Of a DNA stretch of 64,000 bases, positions 28,015 through 39,307 are shown piece by piece. The notes beneath the pieces were generated by a model. The model was not told the DNA's origin and did no database searches. It saw nothing but the letters and a program-made list of their open reading frames with translations. Within the stretch, counting starts at the first letter, position 1; each line of letters begins with the position of its first letter. Both the position numbers and the translations under genes were made by a program. Source of the DNA: Bacillus sp. S3 (GTDB lineage: Bacteria > Bacillota > Bacilli > Bacillales > Cytobacillaceae); contig NZ_CP039727.1 in NCBI RefSeq assembly GCF_005154805.1, forward strand, positions 3,655,501 to 3,719,500, read 5' to 3'.

Positions 28015-28797
28015 TTATTCGCCAATTTTTTCTAAGTAAGTAATCAAGCTCTTCATCATTTCCTTAACAGTATACTCCTCAGGCGAAGCATGAATCGGCA
28101 GCCCGTAGTCTTGCAGCTTTTTCTCGGTTATTGGACCAATACAGCCAATTACACAATTCCTCAGCTGCTCCTCTAAGCTATGATCTTGAACGACTTCCAT
28201 CAAATGGTCGACAGTCGAAGGGCTTGTAAACGTAAGGATATCAAGCTGGTCATTTGTGAGCATCTGCGCAAGCTTTACACGGCTTTCCTCCGGCATATAG
28301 GTCTCATAAATGACCACCTCATCGACTGCAGCTCCAGCCTCTGTTAAAGAGCTGGCAATATATTCACGAGCAAGATTCCCCTTCGGTAGTAGTACCCTTG
28401 TTCCGCATTCTACAAACGGCAAAAACTCTTCAACAAACGTTTCCGCCACATAGGCTGACGGAACAAACTCCGCCTGATGCCCTTTTTCCTTTAACACCTC
28501 GGCCGTCTTTTTGCCAATCACAGCAATCTTCGGAAACCTCGAACTGGCCCCTTCTTCAAAAAATGAAAAAAAGGTTTCGACCGTAACATTGCTTGTGAAA
28601 ATAATCCAATCATATGTATCAAGGGTCTTCAAACAATCGTGAAGGCGCGTGTTTTTCTCGATGGGACGAAAGGCGATGAGAGGGATTTCAACTGGAATCC
28701 CTCCGTACCTTTCAACCAAATCCGAGAAGGATTTCGCTTGATCTTTTCCTCTTGGAACCAAAACCTTTTTATCAAGCAAAGGCAGAGATTTGATCAT
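28015..28797 (-). CDS. hemD: Uroporphyrinogen-III synthase
   Basis: Cyclises hydroxymethylbilane with D-ring inversion to uroporphyrinogen III. 260 residues with the weakly conserved two-domain HemD fold; recognisable segments are [32 protein letters not shown] and [12 protein letters not shown]. It overlaps hemC by 4 bp (ATGA), indicating coupling. Low sequence conservation is normal for the family; synteny makes the call firm. Confidence 0.94.
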   Translation of the reverse strand: MIKSLPLLDKKVLVPRGKDQAKSFSDLVERYGGIPVEIPLIAFRPIEKNTRLHDCLKTLDTYDWIIFTSNVTVETFFSFFEEGASSRFPKIAVIGKKTAEVLKEKGHQAEFVPSAYVAETFVEEFLPFVECGTRVLLPKGNLAREYIASSLTEAGAAVDEVVIYETYMPEESRVKLAQMLTNDQLDILTFTSPSTVDHLMEVVQDHSLEEQLRNCVIGCIGPITEKKLQDYGLPIHASPEEYTVKEMMKSLITYLEKIGE

Positions 28798-29732
28798 TGA
28801 CCCTCGAGCTCCCGTTTTACCCTGTCAATCAGGTCCTTGGCTCCCTTTTCAGTTAATAATTCCGCCGCCTGGATTCCAAGCTCTTCAGGATTTTGTCCGC
28901 GAAGTTCTTCCTTGAAGACATCGTGGCCCTCAGGTGAAGCAACCAATACATTTAGCATTACATCATTCGTTTCATCATCAATCCGGGCAAAACCGGCGAT
29001 TGGCACTTGACAGCCGCCCTCCATTTTTTGAAGGAATGCACGTTCAGCGCGAACTGCTCTTTCAGTCTTTTTGCACGTGAATTTTTCAAACAGCTCTAGC
29101 AGCTCTTTGTCGTCTTCGCGGCATTCGATTGATAATGCTCCTTGGCCGACTGCCGGGATACAAATATCTGCATCAAGGAATTCAGTAACGACATCGCTCG
29201 TCCAGCCAAGTCGGGAAAGACCTGCAGCTGCTAAAATAATCGCATCGTATTCTTCTGTTTCTAATTTTGCTAATCTTGTATCTACGTTCCCGCGAATCCA
29301 CTTAATTTCTAAATCCGGACGCTCCACCAACAGCTGTGCACTGCGGCGAAGGCTGCTCGTACCGATAATGGCGCCGGGCTTTAAATCTTTTAATTTGATA
29401 TGGCCTTTTGAAATGAGGGCATCACGGTGATCCTCGCGGAACGGAATACAGCCAATTGTCAACCCTTCAGGCAGTACCGCAGGCATGTCTTTCATACTAT
29501 GAACCGCCATATCAATCTCTTTATCAAGCATTGCCTGCTCGATTTCCTTAACAAAAAGTCCCTTACCGCCAACCTTTGAAAGAGTTACGTCAAGGATTTT
29601 ATCTCCCTTTGTGACGATTTCTTTTATCTCAAATTCGAATGATGGGTCAATTTTTTTAAGCTGCTCCATCACCCAATTTGTTTGGGTCAATGCCAATTTA
29701 CTTCGTCTAGAACCAACAATAATTTTTCTCAT
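28794..29732 (-). CDS. hemC: Porphobilinogen deaminase (hydroxymethylbilane synthase)
   Basis: Polymerises four porphobilinogens on a dipyrromethane cofactor. 312 residues beginning [20 protein letters not shown], with the cofactor cysteine in [13 protein letters not shown] (near residue 240) and the catalytic Asp in the KDMPAVLP region. ATG start, standard length. Lies 15 bp after hemX and overlaps hemD. Confidence 0.97.
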   Translation of the reverse strand: MRKIIVGSRRSKLALTQTNWVMEQLKKIDPSFEFEIKEIVTKGDKILDVTLSKVGGKGLFVKEIEQAMLDKEIDMAVHSMKDMPAVLPEGLTIGCIPFREDHRDALISKGHIKLKDLKPGAIIGTSSLRRSAQLLVERPDLEIKWIRGNVDTRLAKLETEEYDAIILAAAGLSRLGWTSDVVTEFLDADICIPAVGQGALSIECREDDKELLELFEKFTCKKTERAVRAERAFLQKMEGGCQVPIAGFARIDDETNDVMLNVLVASPEGHDVFKEELRGQNPEELGIQAAELLTEKGAKDLIDRVKRELEGQ

Positions 29733-29747
29733 AACTGCCTCCTAGTT

Positions 29748-30581
29748 TTACTCGTACCATATATGAAAAGATGATAATTGACCAAATAAGAAAAAATTAA
29801 TTAAAACAATTAGAAATGATCCCGTATTCCAAATGGCTAATTTGCGGCCGGAAAGATTTTTCCCTATCCTTAGGTATAAATAGACACTATAGGCTGTAAG
29901 CAACAGGAATGATCCGATAATTTTCATATCATACCATGGCATCCCCGGAACCTTTAAAAATGCCCACTGTAAGCCTAGGATCAAGCTTAAAAGCAGCATT
30001 GGAACACCAATAACAGCTAATATGTAGGATGATTTTTCGAGCTTTTCCAAATCAGCCAGCCGGATCAGGCGGGTCCCCCATTTTTTCCGTTTCAATAAAT
30101 CGTATTGAAGCAGGTATAAGGACGAGAAAACAAAGGACAGGGAAAATGCTCCATAGGAAAGAATCGCCATTGTAATATGGATTAAAAGCAGTTCTGACAC
30201 AAGCTGCTTAGCCATGATATGCGAATGGTATTGCATCGGAGCAAATGTATGAATCGCCATCACGGTAAAGCCAAGAATGTTTGTGAAAAAGACGATAAAA
30301 TCGACCCGTAGTAAGTGATTTATAACAATTGACAATGTTACTAATACCCAGGCATAAAAATAGAGTCCCTCAAAGATGGTTAGTACAGGGAACCTGCCTG
30401 TTTTTGTCATATAGAAAAAAAGGAAAACCGTTTGTAAAACCCATACAAATGCAAGTAACCAGAAGGCAATACGGTTTGCCTTCCGGTTATGGTGAATGAA
30501 GTCGAAAAAATATAACAACACACTGAAGGCATATAGAACAACTGTCAATTCATGAAGCCTTGTCAAAAGTGAGTCCAACAT
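29748..30581 (-). CDS. hemX: HemX, CcsA-like membrane protein of haem synthesis
   Basis: Integral-membrane protein of 277 residues with about eight hydrophobic segments and the CcsA/CytC-assembly fold (FEGLYFYAWVLVTLS, LLIHITMAILSYGAFSLSFVFSS, PGMPWYDMKIIGS). In B. subtilis HemX lowers the amount of HemA protein, a negative effect on haem synthesis; the mechanism is unclear. It sits between hemA and hemC as in B. subtilis. Confidence 0.93.
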   Translation of the reverse strand: MLDSLLTRLHELTVVLYAFSVLLYFFDFIHHNRKANRIAFWLLAFVWVLQTVFLFFYMTKTGRFPVLTIFEGLYFYAWVLVTLSIVINHLLRVDFIVFFTNILGFTVMAIHTFAPMQYHSHIMAKQLVSELLLIHITMAILSYGAFSLSFVFSSLYLLQYDLLKRKKWGTRLIRLADLEKLEKSSYILAVIGVPMLLLSLILGLQWAFLKVPGMPWYDMKIIGSFLLLTAYSVYLYLRIGKNLSGRKLAIWNTGSFLIVLINFFLFGQLSSFHIWYE

Positions 30582-30593
30582 AACCGGGGCCCC

Positions 30594-31937
30594 TTATGAC
30601 TGAAAAGAAGCCTGAACTTCTCGTGCCGGCACATTTTTCGTTTCGGCTGGTTTCGAATGTTGTTCCTGAACAAGCTCTTCAATATTAAATATTTTCATAA
30701 AGAATTCCATCGCTTGATCCGCATCCGGTCTTGCCGCCAATTCTTTCGCTTGTAAAATAGGATCTTTTAATAGCTGATTGATGATGCTCTTTGTGTGTTT
30801 ATTTAACACTTTTATGTCACGATCAGATAAGTTTGGCAGCTTTCTCTCTAAGCTGACCATTGTCTCTGCTTGGATTGTCAAGGCTTTTTCCCTTAGAGCA
30901 GAAATAACCGGAACCACTCCAAGCATACCAAGCCATTGATTGAAATCGACAATTTCTTTTTCAATCATGAGTCTGATTTTTGCTGCAGCTTTTTGACGCT
31001 CCTGCAAGTTTGCCTCGACAATACCCTCTAAGTCGTCAATATCATACAAGAAGACGTTTTCGAGTTCACTAATTCTTGGATCCAAATCACGAGGAACCGC
31101 AATATCAACCATAAACAACGGTTTGCCTTTGCGCATTTTCTCGACACGAGCCATCGTTTCTTTTGATATAACGAAATCCTTCGCCCCTGTTGAGCTAATC
31201 AGAATATCCGCCTCGACAAGGGATTTTTCTAATTCAGATGCAGATCTTGCTTCACCGTTAAAACGGCTTGCCAGCTCCTTCGCTTTATCGTACGTACGAT
31301 TGATGACAGTAACTTGTTTAACGCCATTGCCATGGAGATTTTGGGCTGCTAATTCGCCCATTTTTCCTGCTCCAAAAATTAATACATGCTTATTCGTAAG
31401 CGAACCGAAAATTTTCTTCGCCAATTCAACTGCCGCATAGCTGACAGAAACAGCATTAGCGCCAATATCTGTTTCAGAATGACCGCGTTTGGCCAGTGTA
31501 ATCGCTTGTTTAAACAAATGATTAAACACCGAACCAGTTGTTTCCTTTTCCTGTGCCAGGATAAAGCTTGTACGCACCTGACCAAGAATTTGGGTTTCCC
31601 CTAAAACCATGGAGCCCAGTCCACAGGTTACATTGAATAAATGTTCAACCGCACCATCGTCTTCATATACGAACAGATACGGTGAAAATTCTGTTTGTTC
31701 CATACCGAACCATTCAGATAGAAATTCTTTTATATAATATCGGCCGGTATGTAACTGATCAACGACCGCATAAATTTCTGTACGATTACAGGTAGACAAA
31801 ATGATATTTTCCAGAATGCTTTTTTTAGCGTTTAACTTTTTGATAGCATCCACAAGATCAGTTTCAGTGAATGTTAACCGCTCACGGATTTCAACAGGGG
31901 CAGTTTTATAGTTAAGACCGACTACGATTATATGCAT
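30594..31937 (-). CDS. hemA: Glutamyl-tRNA reductase
   Basis: First committed step of C5 haem synthesis: reduces glutamyl-tRNA(Glu) to glutamate-1-semialdehyde with NADPH. From ATG at 31937 the protein has 447 residues: [21 protein letters not shown], catalytic Cys in [11 protein letters not shown] (near residue 50) and the NADPH-binding motif [10 protein letters not shown]. An in-frame GTG at 31952 is disfavoured because the purine-rich GGGGG abuts it. First gene of hemAXCDBL, with its own promoter. Confidence 0.96.
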   Translation of the reverse strand: MHIIVVGLNYKTAPVEIRERLTFTETDLVDAIKKLNAKKSILENIILSTCNRTEIYAVVDQLHTGRYYIKEFLSEWFGMEQTEFSPYLFVYEDDGAVEHLFNVTCGLGSMVLGETQILGQVRTSFILAQEKETTGSVFNHLFKQAITLAKRGHSETDIGANAVSVSYAAVELAKKIFGSLTNKHVLIFGAGKMGELAAQNLHGNGVKQVTVINRTYDKAKELASRFNGEARSASELEKSLVEADILISSTGAKDFVISKETMARVEKMRKGKPLFMVDIAVPRDLDPRISELENVFLYDIDDLEGIVEANLQERQKAAAKIRLMIEKEIVDFNQWLGMLGVVPVISALREKALTIQAETMVSLERKLPNLSDRDIKVLNKHTKSIINQLLKDPILQAKELAARPDADQAMEFFMKIFNIEELVQEQHSKPAETKNVPAREVQASFQS

Positions 31938-31984
31938 TTTAGTTAAGTACACCCCCAGGTAAGATTACGTTGGTAGCTAGTATG

Positions 31985-31993
31985 ATTATATCA
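31985..31993 (-). promoter_or_regulatory. Extended -10 promoter for the hem operon
   Basis: Minus-strand TGATATAAT: a perfect TATAAT (31985-31990) with the TG extension, 48 bp upstream of the hemA ATG. The -35 region is weak. I see no PerR box overlapping it. Confidence 0.55.
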
Positions 31994-32192
31994 CGAGCAA
32001 TTTCGACTTTTACTCGAAAAATGTGAACAGAAAATGAAACTATGTGATAAGATAGAGTAAATCTTCTGATTAGCTGGCAATTCCAGCCAATCTTATAGTA
32101 GAAAAAGAAATATAGGACAAATTACTTCCCTATGTACAGTACCAAAAAATCAGTTTATATTCAAGTGAACCTTACTGGAAGTGGTGTTTACA

Positions 32193-32681
32193 ATGAAAAA
32201 TCAACGAATATTCCCTGGGATTATACTTATTGGATTTGGAGCTTACTTTTTATTACAGCAAACGGGCATAACATTTTTTCAAGCATTTTTCACCTGGCCG
32301 ACGTTACTGATCATTGTCGGAATCGCTTTTTTAGGTCAGGGTTATTCCGCACGTGAATACGATGCCATTCTTCCAGGTGTAATCATGTGCGGATTCGGAC
32401 TTCATTTTCATCTCTCTGGTGTTGCAGCCTTTTGGCCAACAAATACGATCGGCATGCTGATCCTCATTATTTCCATTGGCTTTTTTCTACGCTTTCAAAA
32501 AACAAATAATGGCCTGTTTCAAGCCTTCCTTTTTCTTATTTTAGCAGTGCTGCTGCTCTTTTATGATAAAATTGCTGAATATTTTGGGCTGCTGCAGAAC
32601 GGGATGAATTTTATTTGGAAGTTTTGGCCCGCTCTGTTAATTGTTATTGGTATTTATTTTTTACTAAAAAGAAAAAAATAA
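32193..32681 (+). CDS. YsxD-like multi-pass membrane protein (LiaI/LiaF-like TM region)
   Basis: 162-residue membrane protein transcribed opposite to its neighbours. Five to six hydrophobic segments; repeated short motif PGIILIGFGAYFLLQQ, WPTLLIIVGIAFLGQGY, WPALLIVIGIYFLL typical of the LiaI-LiaF-like/DUF5668 transmembrane repeat. ATG at 32193 is chosen (GGAAGTGG 8 bases upstream) over GTG at 32181. Placed between hemA and ysxC like B. subtilis ysxD, but I have not verified homology. Function unknown. Confidence 0.82.
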   Translation: MKNQRIFPGIILIGFGAYFLLQQTGITFFQAFFTWPTLLIIVGIAFLGQGYSAREYDAILPGVIMCGFGLHFHLSGVAAFWPTNTIGMLILIISIGFFLRFQKTNNGLFQAFLFLILAVLLLFYDKIAEYFGLLQNGMNFIWKFWPALLIVIGIYFLLKRKK

Positions 32682-32717
32682 CCGCCTGGCGCATATTTTT
32701 GCGTTGGGCGGTTATTT
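32672..32717. terminator. Bidirectional terminator between ysxD-like gene and ysxC
   Basis: Long stem AAAATAACCGCC / GGCGGTTATTTT with inner GGCGC / GCGTT pairing, flanked by A-runs and T-runs on both sides. It serves the convergent genes at both ends. Confidence 0.88.
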
Positions 32718-32719
32718 TT

Positions 32720-33301
32720 CTACATATAACTATGCAGGATTTGCCATACTTGATCTTTTCCTTCACCAGTTTCAGAAGAAAAGATGACAATGTGGTCATT
32801 TTTATCAAGCTCTAATGTTTCTCGTGTGACCTTAAGATGCTTTTGCCATTTCCCTTTTGGTATCTTATCTGCTTTTGTGGCGATGATGATGCAAGGGATT
32901 TCGTAATGCTTTAAAAAATCATACATCATGACATCGTCAGCAGTCGGCGGGTGCCGTAAATCAACGATTAAGACAACGGCCCGCAATTGTTCACGAGTGG
33001 TAAAATACGTTTCAATCATCTTTCCCCACGCAGCCCGCTCTGTCTTTGAAACCTTCGCATAGCCGTAACCGGGGACATCAACAAAATGAAGAATTTCATT
33101 AATCAAGTAAAAATTAAGTGTCTGCGTCTTCCCAGGCTTTGATGAGATTCTTGCTAGCCCTTTACGATTCAGCATCTTATTAATAAATGAAGACTTCCCA
33201 ACATTTGAGCGGCCGGCGAGTGCAAATTCAGGCAGTTCTGTTTCCGGGTACTGCTCCGGTTTTACCGCACTAATGATAATTTCCGAACTTACTACCTTCA
33301 T
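32720..33301 (-). CDS. ysxC: Ribosome biogenesis GTPase YsxC/EngB
   Basis: Essential GTPase for 50S subunit assembly, 193 residues. G1 [12 protein letters not shown] (residues about 30-42), G3 DVPGYGYA, G4 TKADK and G5-region IIFSS are all present. The start overlaps the lonA stop (ATGA). Standard length for EngB. Confidence 0.96.
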   Translation of the reverse strand: MKVVSSEIIISAVKPEQYPETELPEFALAGRSNVGKSSFINKMLNRKGLARISSKPGKTQTLNFYLINEILHFVDVPGYGYAKVSKTERAAWGKMIETYFTTREQLRAVVLIVDLRHPPTADDVMMYDFLKHYEIPCIIIATKADKIPKGKWQKHLKVTRETLELDKNDHIVIFSSETGEGKDQVWQILHSYM

Positions 33302-35625
33302 CGGGGATCACCCTCCAACAAGGCATGCTTCAGAACCTCATCCACATGTGATACCGGTACAAATTCTAAATCATTTCGGACACTTTCAGGAATATCATCA
33401 ATATCCTTAACATTATCCTTTGGAAGAATGACCTTCGTAAGCCCTGCTCGATGGGCGCTAAGTGTTTTTTCCTTTAAGCCGCCAATCGGAAGAACTCTGC
33501 CCCTTAACGTGATCTCGCCTGTCATCCCAACCTCACGGCGAATAGGTCTGCCGGTTAATGCGGAAACAAGTGCAGTTGCCATGGTGATTCCGGCTGATGG
33601 TCCGTCTTTTGGAACCGCTCCTTCGGGAACGTGTATATGGATATCATATTTCTCATAAAAGTCTTCTTCAATACCTAGTTCTTTCGCCTTGGAACGAATA
33701 TAGCTAAAGGCAGCCTGCGCGGATTCCTTCATGACATCTCCAAGCTTTCCAGTTAGAACAAGCTTTCCTTTACCAGGGGAGAGTGAAACCTCAATTTGCA
33801 GGGTATCACCGCCCACAGTCGTATAGGCCAAACCTGTTGCAACTCCTACTTGATCCTCCGTTTCCGCCATTCCATAATGGAACCGTGTTTTCCCCAAAAA
33901 TTCTTCCACGTTCTTTTCAGTAATAATCACGCGCTTTTTCTCACCTGAAACAATGATTTTTGCCGTTTTTCGGCAAATCGTTGCCATTTGACGCTCAAGG
34001 CTTCGCACTCCGGCCTCACGAGTATAGTAACGAACCACTTTCAAGATGGCCTCATCACGTACTTGAAGGATTCCTTTTGTTAGTCCATTTTCTTTAATTT
34101 GCTTTGGCAGCAAATGGTCTCTGCAAATGTGGACCTTTTCAAGCTCGGTATAGCCTGCAATCGTGATGATTTCCATTCTGTCCAACAACGGCCCGGGGAT
34201 GGTAGATAGGTTATTGGCGGTCGCTATGAACATGACCTTCGATAAATCGTACGTTTCTTCTATATAATGATCACTAAAATTATGGTTTTGCTCCGGATCT
34301 AATACCTCAAGCATCGCACTTGATGGGTCCCCGCGGAAATCGCTCGACATTTTATCAATCTCATCCAGTAAAAAGACCGGATTGATCGTTCCCGCTTTTT
34401 TCATCCCTTGGATGATCCGGCCCGGCATCGCTCCAACATAGGTCCTTCGATGTCCGCGAATTTCAGATTCATCGCGAACCCCGCCAAGAGATACACGGAC
34501 GAAATTTCGATTTAGCGATGTGGCTATCGAACGGGCAAGACTAGTTTTTCCGACACCGGGAGGTCCTGCTAGACAAAGAATAGGTCCTTTCAGAGAATTC
34601 GTCAGCTTTTGCACGGCTAAATACTCCAATACCCTCTCCTTTACCTTTTCAAGTCCGTAATGGTCTTGATTTAAAATCTTTTCCGCCCGGATAATATCAA
34701 TATCATCCTCAGTCTTTTTCGACCATGGAATAGAAATCAACCAATCAATATAATTGCGGATCACAGCACTTTCGGCTGAGCTTGTCGGCACCTTTTCGTA
34801 ACGGTCAAGCTCTTTCATTGCTGCTTTAAGAACGTGTTCAGGCATACCCGCCTGATTAATTTTTTCGGTTAATGTCGCGATTTCGCCTGTTTTTCCTTCT
34901 TTATCGCCTAATTCCTTTTGAATCGCCTTCATTTGCTCACGAAGATAATATTCCTTTTGCGTCCGTTCCATCGATCGTTTTACACGCTGGCCAATCTTCT
35001 TTTCAAGATTAAGGACTTCCTTCTCATTATGAATCGTATCAATCAAATGGTTCACACGCTGCTTGATATCAATCAATTCAAGAATCTCTTGCTTTTCCTT
35101 CAGCTTGATTGGCAAGTGAGACGCGATAATATCCGCCATCCGGCCCGGTTCCTCAATATCTGCGACAGAGGCGTATGTTTCAGCAGAGATTTTCTTCGAT
35201 AATTTTATGTATTGCTCGAAATAATCAAGCATCGTTCTCATCAACGCTTGGTCTTCTACATCCTTCGTATCCGGATCGTCATAGGTAACGATACTTACGG
35301 AATAATAATCCTCCTCATCATATATCGAGACAATTTCCGCTCTATTTAAGCCTTCTACCAATACGCGTATCGTCCCATTAGGTAATTTAAGCATTTGCTT
35401 AACCTTCGTTAACGTTCCAAGTCTATATAAGTCCTCTTCACCAGGTTCATCAACGGAAACATCTTTTTGTGTTGTTAAGAATATTAGGTGGTCATCTACC
35501 ATTGCTTTTTCGAGTGCCTGTACAGATCTTTCACGGCCTACATCTAAATGAAGGACCATTGTTGGATAGACAAGTAATCCTCGAAGCGGCAGGAGGGGGA
35601 CGATCAATTCGTTCTTTTTCGCCAA
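33298..35625 (-). CDS. lonA: ATP-dependent protease LonA
   Basis: Cytosolic AAA+ serine protease degrading misfolded and regulatory proteins. 775 residues: N-terminal substrate-binding domain ([25 protein letters not shown]), coiled coil, AAA+ core with Walker [10 protein letters not shown] and Walker B VFLLDEID, and the protease domain with the Ser-Lys dyad in PKDGPSAG and [20 protein letters not shown] at 35625 is preferred: GGAGGTG lies 7 bases upstream, while the ATG at 35643 would overlap the ribosome site itself. Confidence 0.96.
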   Translation of the reverse strand: MAKKNELIVPLLPLRGLLVYPTMVLHLDVGRERSVQALEKAMVDDHLIFLTTQKDVSVDEPGEEDLYRLGTLTKVKQMLKLPNGTIRVLVEGLNRAEIVSIYDEEDYYSVSIVTYDDPDTKDVEDQALMRTMLDYFEQYIKLSKKISAETYASVADIEEPGRMADIIASHLPIKLKEKQEILELIDIKQRVNHLIDTIHNEKEVLNLEKKIGQRVKRSMERTQKEYYLREQMKAIQKELGDKEGKTGEIATLTEKINQAGMPEHVLKAAMKELDRYEKVPTSSAESAVIRNYIDWLISIPWSKKTEDDIDIIRAEKILNQDHYGLEKVKERVLEYLAVQKLTNSLKGPILCLAGPPGVGKTSLARSIATSLNRNFVRVSLGGVRDESEIRGHRRTYVGAMPGRIIQGMKKAGTINPVFLLDEIDKMSSDFRGDPSSAMLEVLDPEQNHNFSDHYIEETYDLSKVMFIATANNLSTIPGPLLDRMEIITIAGYTELEKVHICRDHLLPKQIKENGLTKGILQVRDEAILKVVRYYTREAGVRSLERQMATICRKTAKIIVSGEKKRVIITEKNVEEFLGKTRFHYGMAETEDQVGVATGLAYTTVGGDTLQIEVSLSPGKGKLVLTGKLGDVMKESAQAAFSYIRSKAKELGIEEDFYEKYDIHIHVPEGAVPKDGPSAGITMATALVSALTGRPIRREVGMTGEITLRGRVLPIGGLKEKTLSAHRAGLTKVILPKDNVKDIDDIPESVRNDLEFVPVSHVDEVLKHALLEGDPR

Positions 35626-35682
35626 AATACTGCACCTCCACATGCATTTTCTACTGTAAAGCAGAATAGTCTTTGTTGTACA

Positions 35683-35711
35683 ATTCTATCTTATTTGTAT
35701 TTATGTGTCTA
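35683..35711 (-). promoter_or_regulatory. SigA-type promoter for lonA-ysxC
   Basis: Minus-strand TAGACA (35706-35711) and TAGAAT (35683-35688), spacing 17 bp, 58 bp upstream of the lonA start. No full CtsR heptad repeat is seen next to it. Confidence 0.6.
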
Positions 35712-35782
35712 TTTTTAGTAAGCGTTGACCTCTCACTTTTGCAATATAATTATTTTCCCCAATAATATGGTTTTCTCTCTTC

Positions 35783-35822
35783 AAAAAAAAACTTCAGAAT
35801 GGTTTTTCAACCAAACCGAAGT
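35783..35822 (-). terminator. Terminator of lonB
   Basis: 15-position stem with two central mismatches and one G-U pair (35808-35822 with 35790-35804), GAAA loop, and a long T-run on the minus strand (35783-35791). Confidence 0.82.
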
Positions 35823-35828
35823 TCTTTA

Positions 35829-37496
35829 TTATATTGACTCTTTTTTCGTTAATTCAATGGATGCCGGTATGACATCGTTTTTCGGATAGGAATTAACTAA
35901 GGCAATTTCAAATACTTCATGCAGGTGGGTAACAGGAACGATGTTTATTCCGTCAATTTCATTTAAGATGGTCTGCCTATTTTCTTCCGGTATAATGACG
36001 GTTTTGGCCCCAGCCTTCCGCGCGGCTTTCACTTTCGGATAGACACCGCCAATTGGCTTGACATTGCCGTGAATACTAATCTCACCAGTCATCGCAACGG
36101 TGTTATCTATCGGAATTTTATATATGGCAGAGTAAATCCCTGTTGCCATCGCAATCCCGGCCGATGGACCGTCGATTGGAACTCCCCCGGGAAAGTTAAC
36201 ATGGATATCATAGTCGTTGGCCGGAACACCCATCGACCGTAAAACAGTGATGACGTTTTCAATCGAACCGCGCGCCATACTTTTCCGGCGAATCGATTTG
36301 CCTTGGCTGCCAATACTTTCTTCTTCCACAATTCCTGTAATATTAATCGAGCCTTTTTCCTTTGCCGGGATGACTGTGACTTCTATTTCGAGCAGTGCCC
36401 CGGAATTCGGCCCATAGACAGCAAGTCCATTCACAAGCCCAACATGTGAAATATCATGAATCCTTCTTTCCATTCTCGGTGTCAACTGACTGGCATGGAT
36501 GACCCACTCGATATCCTCGTCCTTGATGTAATCACGATCCTCTGTAATGGCCAGACCAGCAGCAATCTGAATCATATTGACCGTTTCGCGGCCATTTCTT
36601 GCATATGTAGATAATGTATCAACGCCGGTTTCATTAATTTTGAGGTTTACTTTATCAGCCGCTTTTTTCGCAACTGTGACAATCTCTTCCTGATTTAAAT
36701 CGCGAAAAAAAACCTCCATACACCTTGAACGAATAGCCGGAGGAATTTCACTCGGTGTTCTCGTGGTAGCTCCGATTAAACGGAAATCAGCTGGTAAGCC
36801 ATTTTTAAAAATATCATGAATATGCGTGGGAATTTGATTGTTTTCCTCATGGTAATAAGCACTTTCGAGGTAAACTTTCCGATCCTCCAAAACTTTTAAC
36901 AGCTTATTCATTTGAATGGGATGCAGTTCGCCGATTTCATCAATGAATAGGACGCCTCCATGGGCATTTGTTACTGCCCCTTGCTTTGGCTGAGGAATTC
37001 CAGCCTGCCCCATCGCCCCTGCTCCTTGATAAATCGGATCATGGACAGAACCGATTAGCGGGTCAGCAATGCCCCGTTCGTCAAATCGTGCTGTTGTCGC
37101 ATCTAATTCTATAAAAACTGAAGCTGGTTTAAACGGTGATTTCGCATTCTTTTTTGCCTCTTCCAATACAAGCCGCGCTGCTGCTGTTTTGCCGACTCCA
37201 GGCGGTCCATAAATAATCACATGCTGTGGGTTCGGACCACACAGGGCCGCTTTTAATGATTTTATTCCATCCTCTTGACCCACAATGTCATTGAAGCTTG
37301 AAGGACGAACTTTTTCCGACAGTGGTTCTGTTAAAGATATCGATCGCATTTTTCGCAGCTGTTCCATTTCCTTCCGGGATTCCCGATCAATAGATACTTT
37401 TTGCGTACGCTGGTTCCTTAGCAAATTCCAAAAATACAGCCCTATGATAATTCCGAAAAACAGCTGTATAAATAAGGCAATCCCCGTCCAACTCAT
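35829..37496 (-). CDS. lonB: LonB, forespore Lon-like protease
   Basis: Membrane-anchored Lon-type protease of 555 residues: one N-terminal membrane segment (about 3-24), AAA+ domain with [12 protein letters not shown] and GVLFIDEIGELH, and a Lon protease domain with catalytic Ser in PIDGPSAG and Lys in KPIGGVYPKVKAARKAG. In B. subtilis lonB is transcribed in the forespore by sigma-F. A sigma-F-like promoter at 37536-37565 agrees. GGAGGG ribosome site 6 bases before ATG. Confidence 0.95.
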   Translation of the reverse strand: MSWTGIALFIQLFFGIIIGLYFWNLLRNQRTQKVSIDRESRKEMEQLRKMRSISLTEPLSEKVRPSSFNDIVGQEDGIKSLKAALCGPNPQHVIIYGPPGVGKTAAARLVLEEAKKNAKSPFKPASVFIELDATTARFDERGIADPLIGSVHDPIYQGAGAMGQAGIPQPKQGAVTNAHGGVLFIDEIGELHPIQMNKLLKVLEDRKVYLESAYYHEENNQIPTHIHDIFKNGLPADFRLIGATTRTPSEIPPAIRSRCMEVFFRDLNQEEIVTVAKKAADKVNLKINETGVDTLSTYARNGRETVNMIQIAAGLAITEDRDYIKDEDIEWVIHASQLTPRMERRIHDISHVGLVNGLAVYGPNSGALLEIEVTVIPAKEKGSINITGIVEEESIGSQGKSIRRKSMARGSIENVITVLRSMGVPANDYDIHVNFPGGVPIDGPSAGIAMATGIYSAIYKIPIDNTVAMTGEISIHGNVKPIGGVYPKVKAARKAGAKTVIIPEENRQTILNEIDGINIVPVTHLHEVFEIALVNSYPKNDVIPASIELTKKESI

Positions 37497-37535
37497 ACTT
37501 TTCCCTCCTACACTAAATACTCAATATATATTAAT

Positions 37536-37565
37536 AAGTATTTCCTGTAGAAAGGCGGAATAAAC
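37536..37565 (-). promoter_or_regulatory. Sigma-F-type promoter for lonB
   Basis: Minus-strand GTTTA (37561-37565), 15-bp spacer, GGAAATACTT (37536-37545). This matches the sigma-F consensus GYWTA / GGNRANANTW at every defined position, 40 bp upstream of the lonB ATG. Confidence 0.72.
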
Positions 37566-37596
37566 TATAAATATTTAACTGTTCTATCCACTTTAT

Positions 37597-37627
37597 TAAA
37601 AAAGACCCGGCCATTAGCCGGGTCTTT
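37597..37627 (-). terminator. Terminator of clpX
   Basis: Perfect 11-bp stem AAAGACCCGGC / GCCGGGTCTTT with a 5-base loop and T-run on the minus strand, just after the clpX stop. Confidence 0.92.
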
Positions 37628-37634
37628 CCATATT

Positions 37635-38894
37635 TTATGCAGATTTTTCTTCCGCAATAACGGTTCCATCTTCTAAAACTAGTTTTGGAACACTTTCACC
37701 TAAGACGGTTTCCTTCGTAATAATACACTTTGTGATATCTTCGCGCGATGGAAGGTCAAACATCACATCGAGCATAATTCCTTCAATAATCGAACGTAAA
37801 CCACGGGCTCCAGTTTTGCGCTCAATTGCTTTCTTGGCAATTTCAACAAGCGCATCATCTTCAAATTGCAGCTCAACATCGTCGATTTCAAGCATTTTTT
37901 GATATTGTTTCACAAGCGCATTTTTAGGCTTGGTTAAAATTTCAATTAATGCTGATTCATCTAGCTGTTCTAAGCTGGCAATAACCGGAAGACGTCCGAT
38001 AAATTCCGGAATTAACCCAAAACGGAGTAAGTCCTCTGGCAATACTTTGGAAAGCAGCTCTTTTTGATTTACCTCCACCTGCTTATTATCTGAACCAAAA
38101 CCAATGACTTTTTGGCCTAAGCGACGCTTGATAATCGGTTCAATGCCATCAAACGCACCGCCACAGATAAATAAAATGTTCGTGGTGTCGATTTGGATAA
38201 ATTCTTGATGCGGGTGCTTTCTGCCCCCTTGAGGCGGCACACTTGCCACTGTACCCTCAAGAATTTTCAACAATGCTTGTTGTACGCCTTCACCGGAAAC
38301 ATCCCGTGTAATGGAAGGATTTTCAGATTTACGGGCAATTTTATCAATTTCATCGATATAAATGATTCCTTTTTCTGCTTTTTCTACATCATAATCAGCC
38401 GATTGAATCAGTTTTAATAAAATGTTTTCTACGTCTTCACCCACGTATCCAGCCTCTGTCAGTGAAGTTGCATCTGCAATCGCAAATGGCACATTCAAAA
38501 TCCGCGCCAATGTTTGTGCCAATAAGGTTTTACCGCTACCAGTCGGCCCAATCATACAGATATTACTTTTTGCCAGCTCAACATCATCAATTTTACTGTT
38601 GGAATTGATGCGCTTGTAGTGGTTGTATACGGCAACAGACAGCGATTTTTTCGCTTGGTCTTGGCCGATGACATAATCGCCCAGAATTTCACAGATTTCC
38701 TTTGGCTTAGGAACATCTTTAAACTCTACTTCTTCTTCTGTTCCAAGTTCTTCTTCAACGATTTCCGTGCAAAGCTCGATGCATTCATCACATATATATA
38801 CACCCGGCCCAGCTACTAATTTACGAACTTGATCCTGTGTTTTGCCACAGAAGGAACATTTTAATTGTCCTTTTTCGTCATTAAATTTAAACAA
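37635..38894 (-). CDS. clpX: ClpX ATPase subunit of ClpXP protease
   Basis: AAA+ unfoldase that feeds substrates to ClpP. 419 residues from TTG at 38894 (GAGGGG 8 bases upstream), giving [20 protein letters not shown] as in B. subtilis; the upstream GTG at 38903 abuts the ribosome site. The N-terminal C4 zinc finger (CSFC ... CDEC), Walker [13 protein letters not shown], Walker [11 protein letters not shown] and the IGF ClpP-docking loop (KVIGFGS) are visible. Confidence 0.97.
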   Translation of the reverse strand: MFKFNDEKGQLKCSFCGKTQDQVRKLVAGPGVYICDECIELCTEIVEEELGTEEEVEFKDVPKPKEICEILGDYVIGQDQAKKSLSVAVYNHYKRINSNSKIDDVELAKSNICMIGPTGSGKTLLAQTLARILNVPFAIADATSLTEAGYVGEDVENILLKLIQSADYDVEKAEKGIIYIDEIDKIARKSENPSITRDVSGEGVQQALLKILEGTVASVPPQGGRKHPHQEFIQIDTTNILFICGGAFDGIEPIIKRRLGQKVIGFGSDNKQVEVNQKELLSKVLPEDLLRFGLIPEFIGRLPVIASLEQLDESALIEILTKPKNALVKQYQKMLEIDDVELQFEDDALVEIAKKAIERKTGARGLRSIIEGIMLDVMFDLPSREDITKCIITKETVLGESVPKLVLEDGTVIAEEKSA

Positions 38895-39254
38895 TCCTTT
38901 CACCCCTCAAAACGTGTTAAAACCCCTATTAAAGCTCGCGAATTACACAAACAAAGTCCGAGTTTTCTAATATTTCTGGTGGTATGTATTTTGCATTGTA
39001 ACACATTTAACCAATGGACTGGAACTAAAACGCTTTACATTATTATGTTTTCTCTTCCCGTTATTTGTTTGTGTTCCTCACATGTAAAAATTATGTACTC
39101 ATTAATCTTAACCATTATTATTAAAAATAAGACAAAACCTTTATGAAAAATAATTATTCGCCATCGATCGAATTATTTCCTGCTTCCGTCATCCATGTCC
39201 ATTGTTAAAAAGGTTTCCCTGTCCTTATTATAATATGTAATTGAAAAAAAGTAT
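38895..39254. other. clpX upstream non-coding region
   Basis: 360 bp without a gene. On the minus strand an extended -10 TGTTACAAT is present (38995-39003) as the best clpX promoter candidate, though its -35 is poor; a TATAAT also occurs at 39227-39232. Near 39148-39176 there is an imperfect inverted repeat (ATTATTCG / CGAATTATT). No CtsR or HrcA operator recognised. Confidence 0.4.
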
Positions 39255-39285
39255 AAAACAAGACACGATTATTTATCGTGTCTTG
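39255..39285 (-). terminator. Terminator of tig
   Basis: Perfect 11-bp stem CAAGACACGAT / ATCGTGTCTTG with a 5-base loop followed by TTTTAT on the minus strand. Confidence 0.88.
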
Positions 39286-39307
39286 CTCATATTTCATAAT
39301 TTATCCA

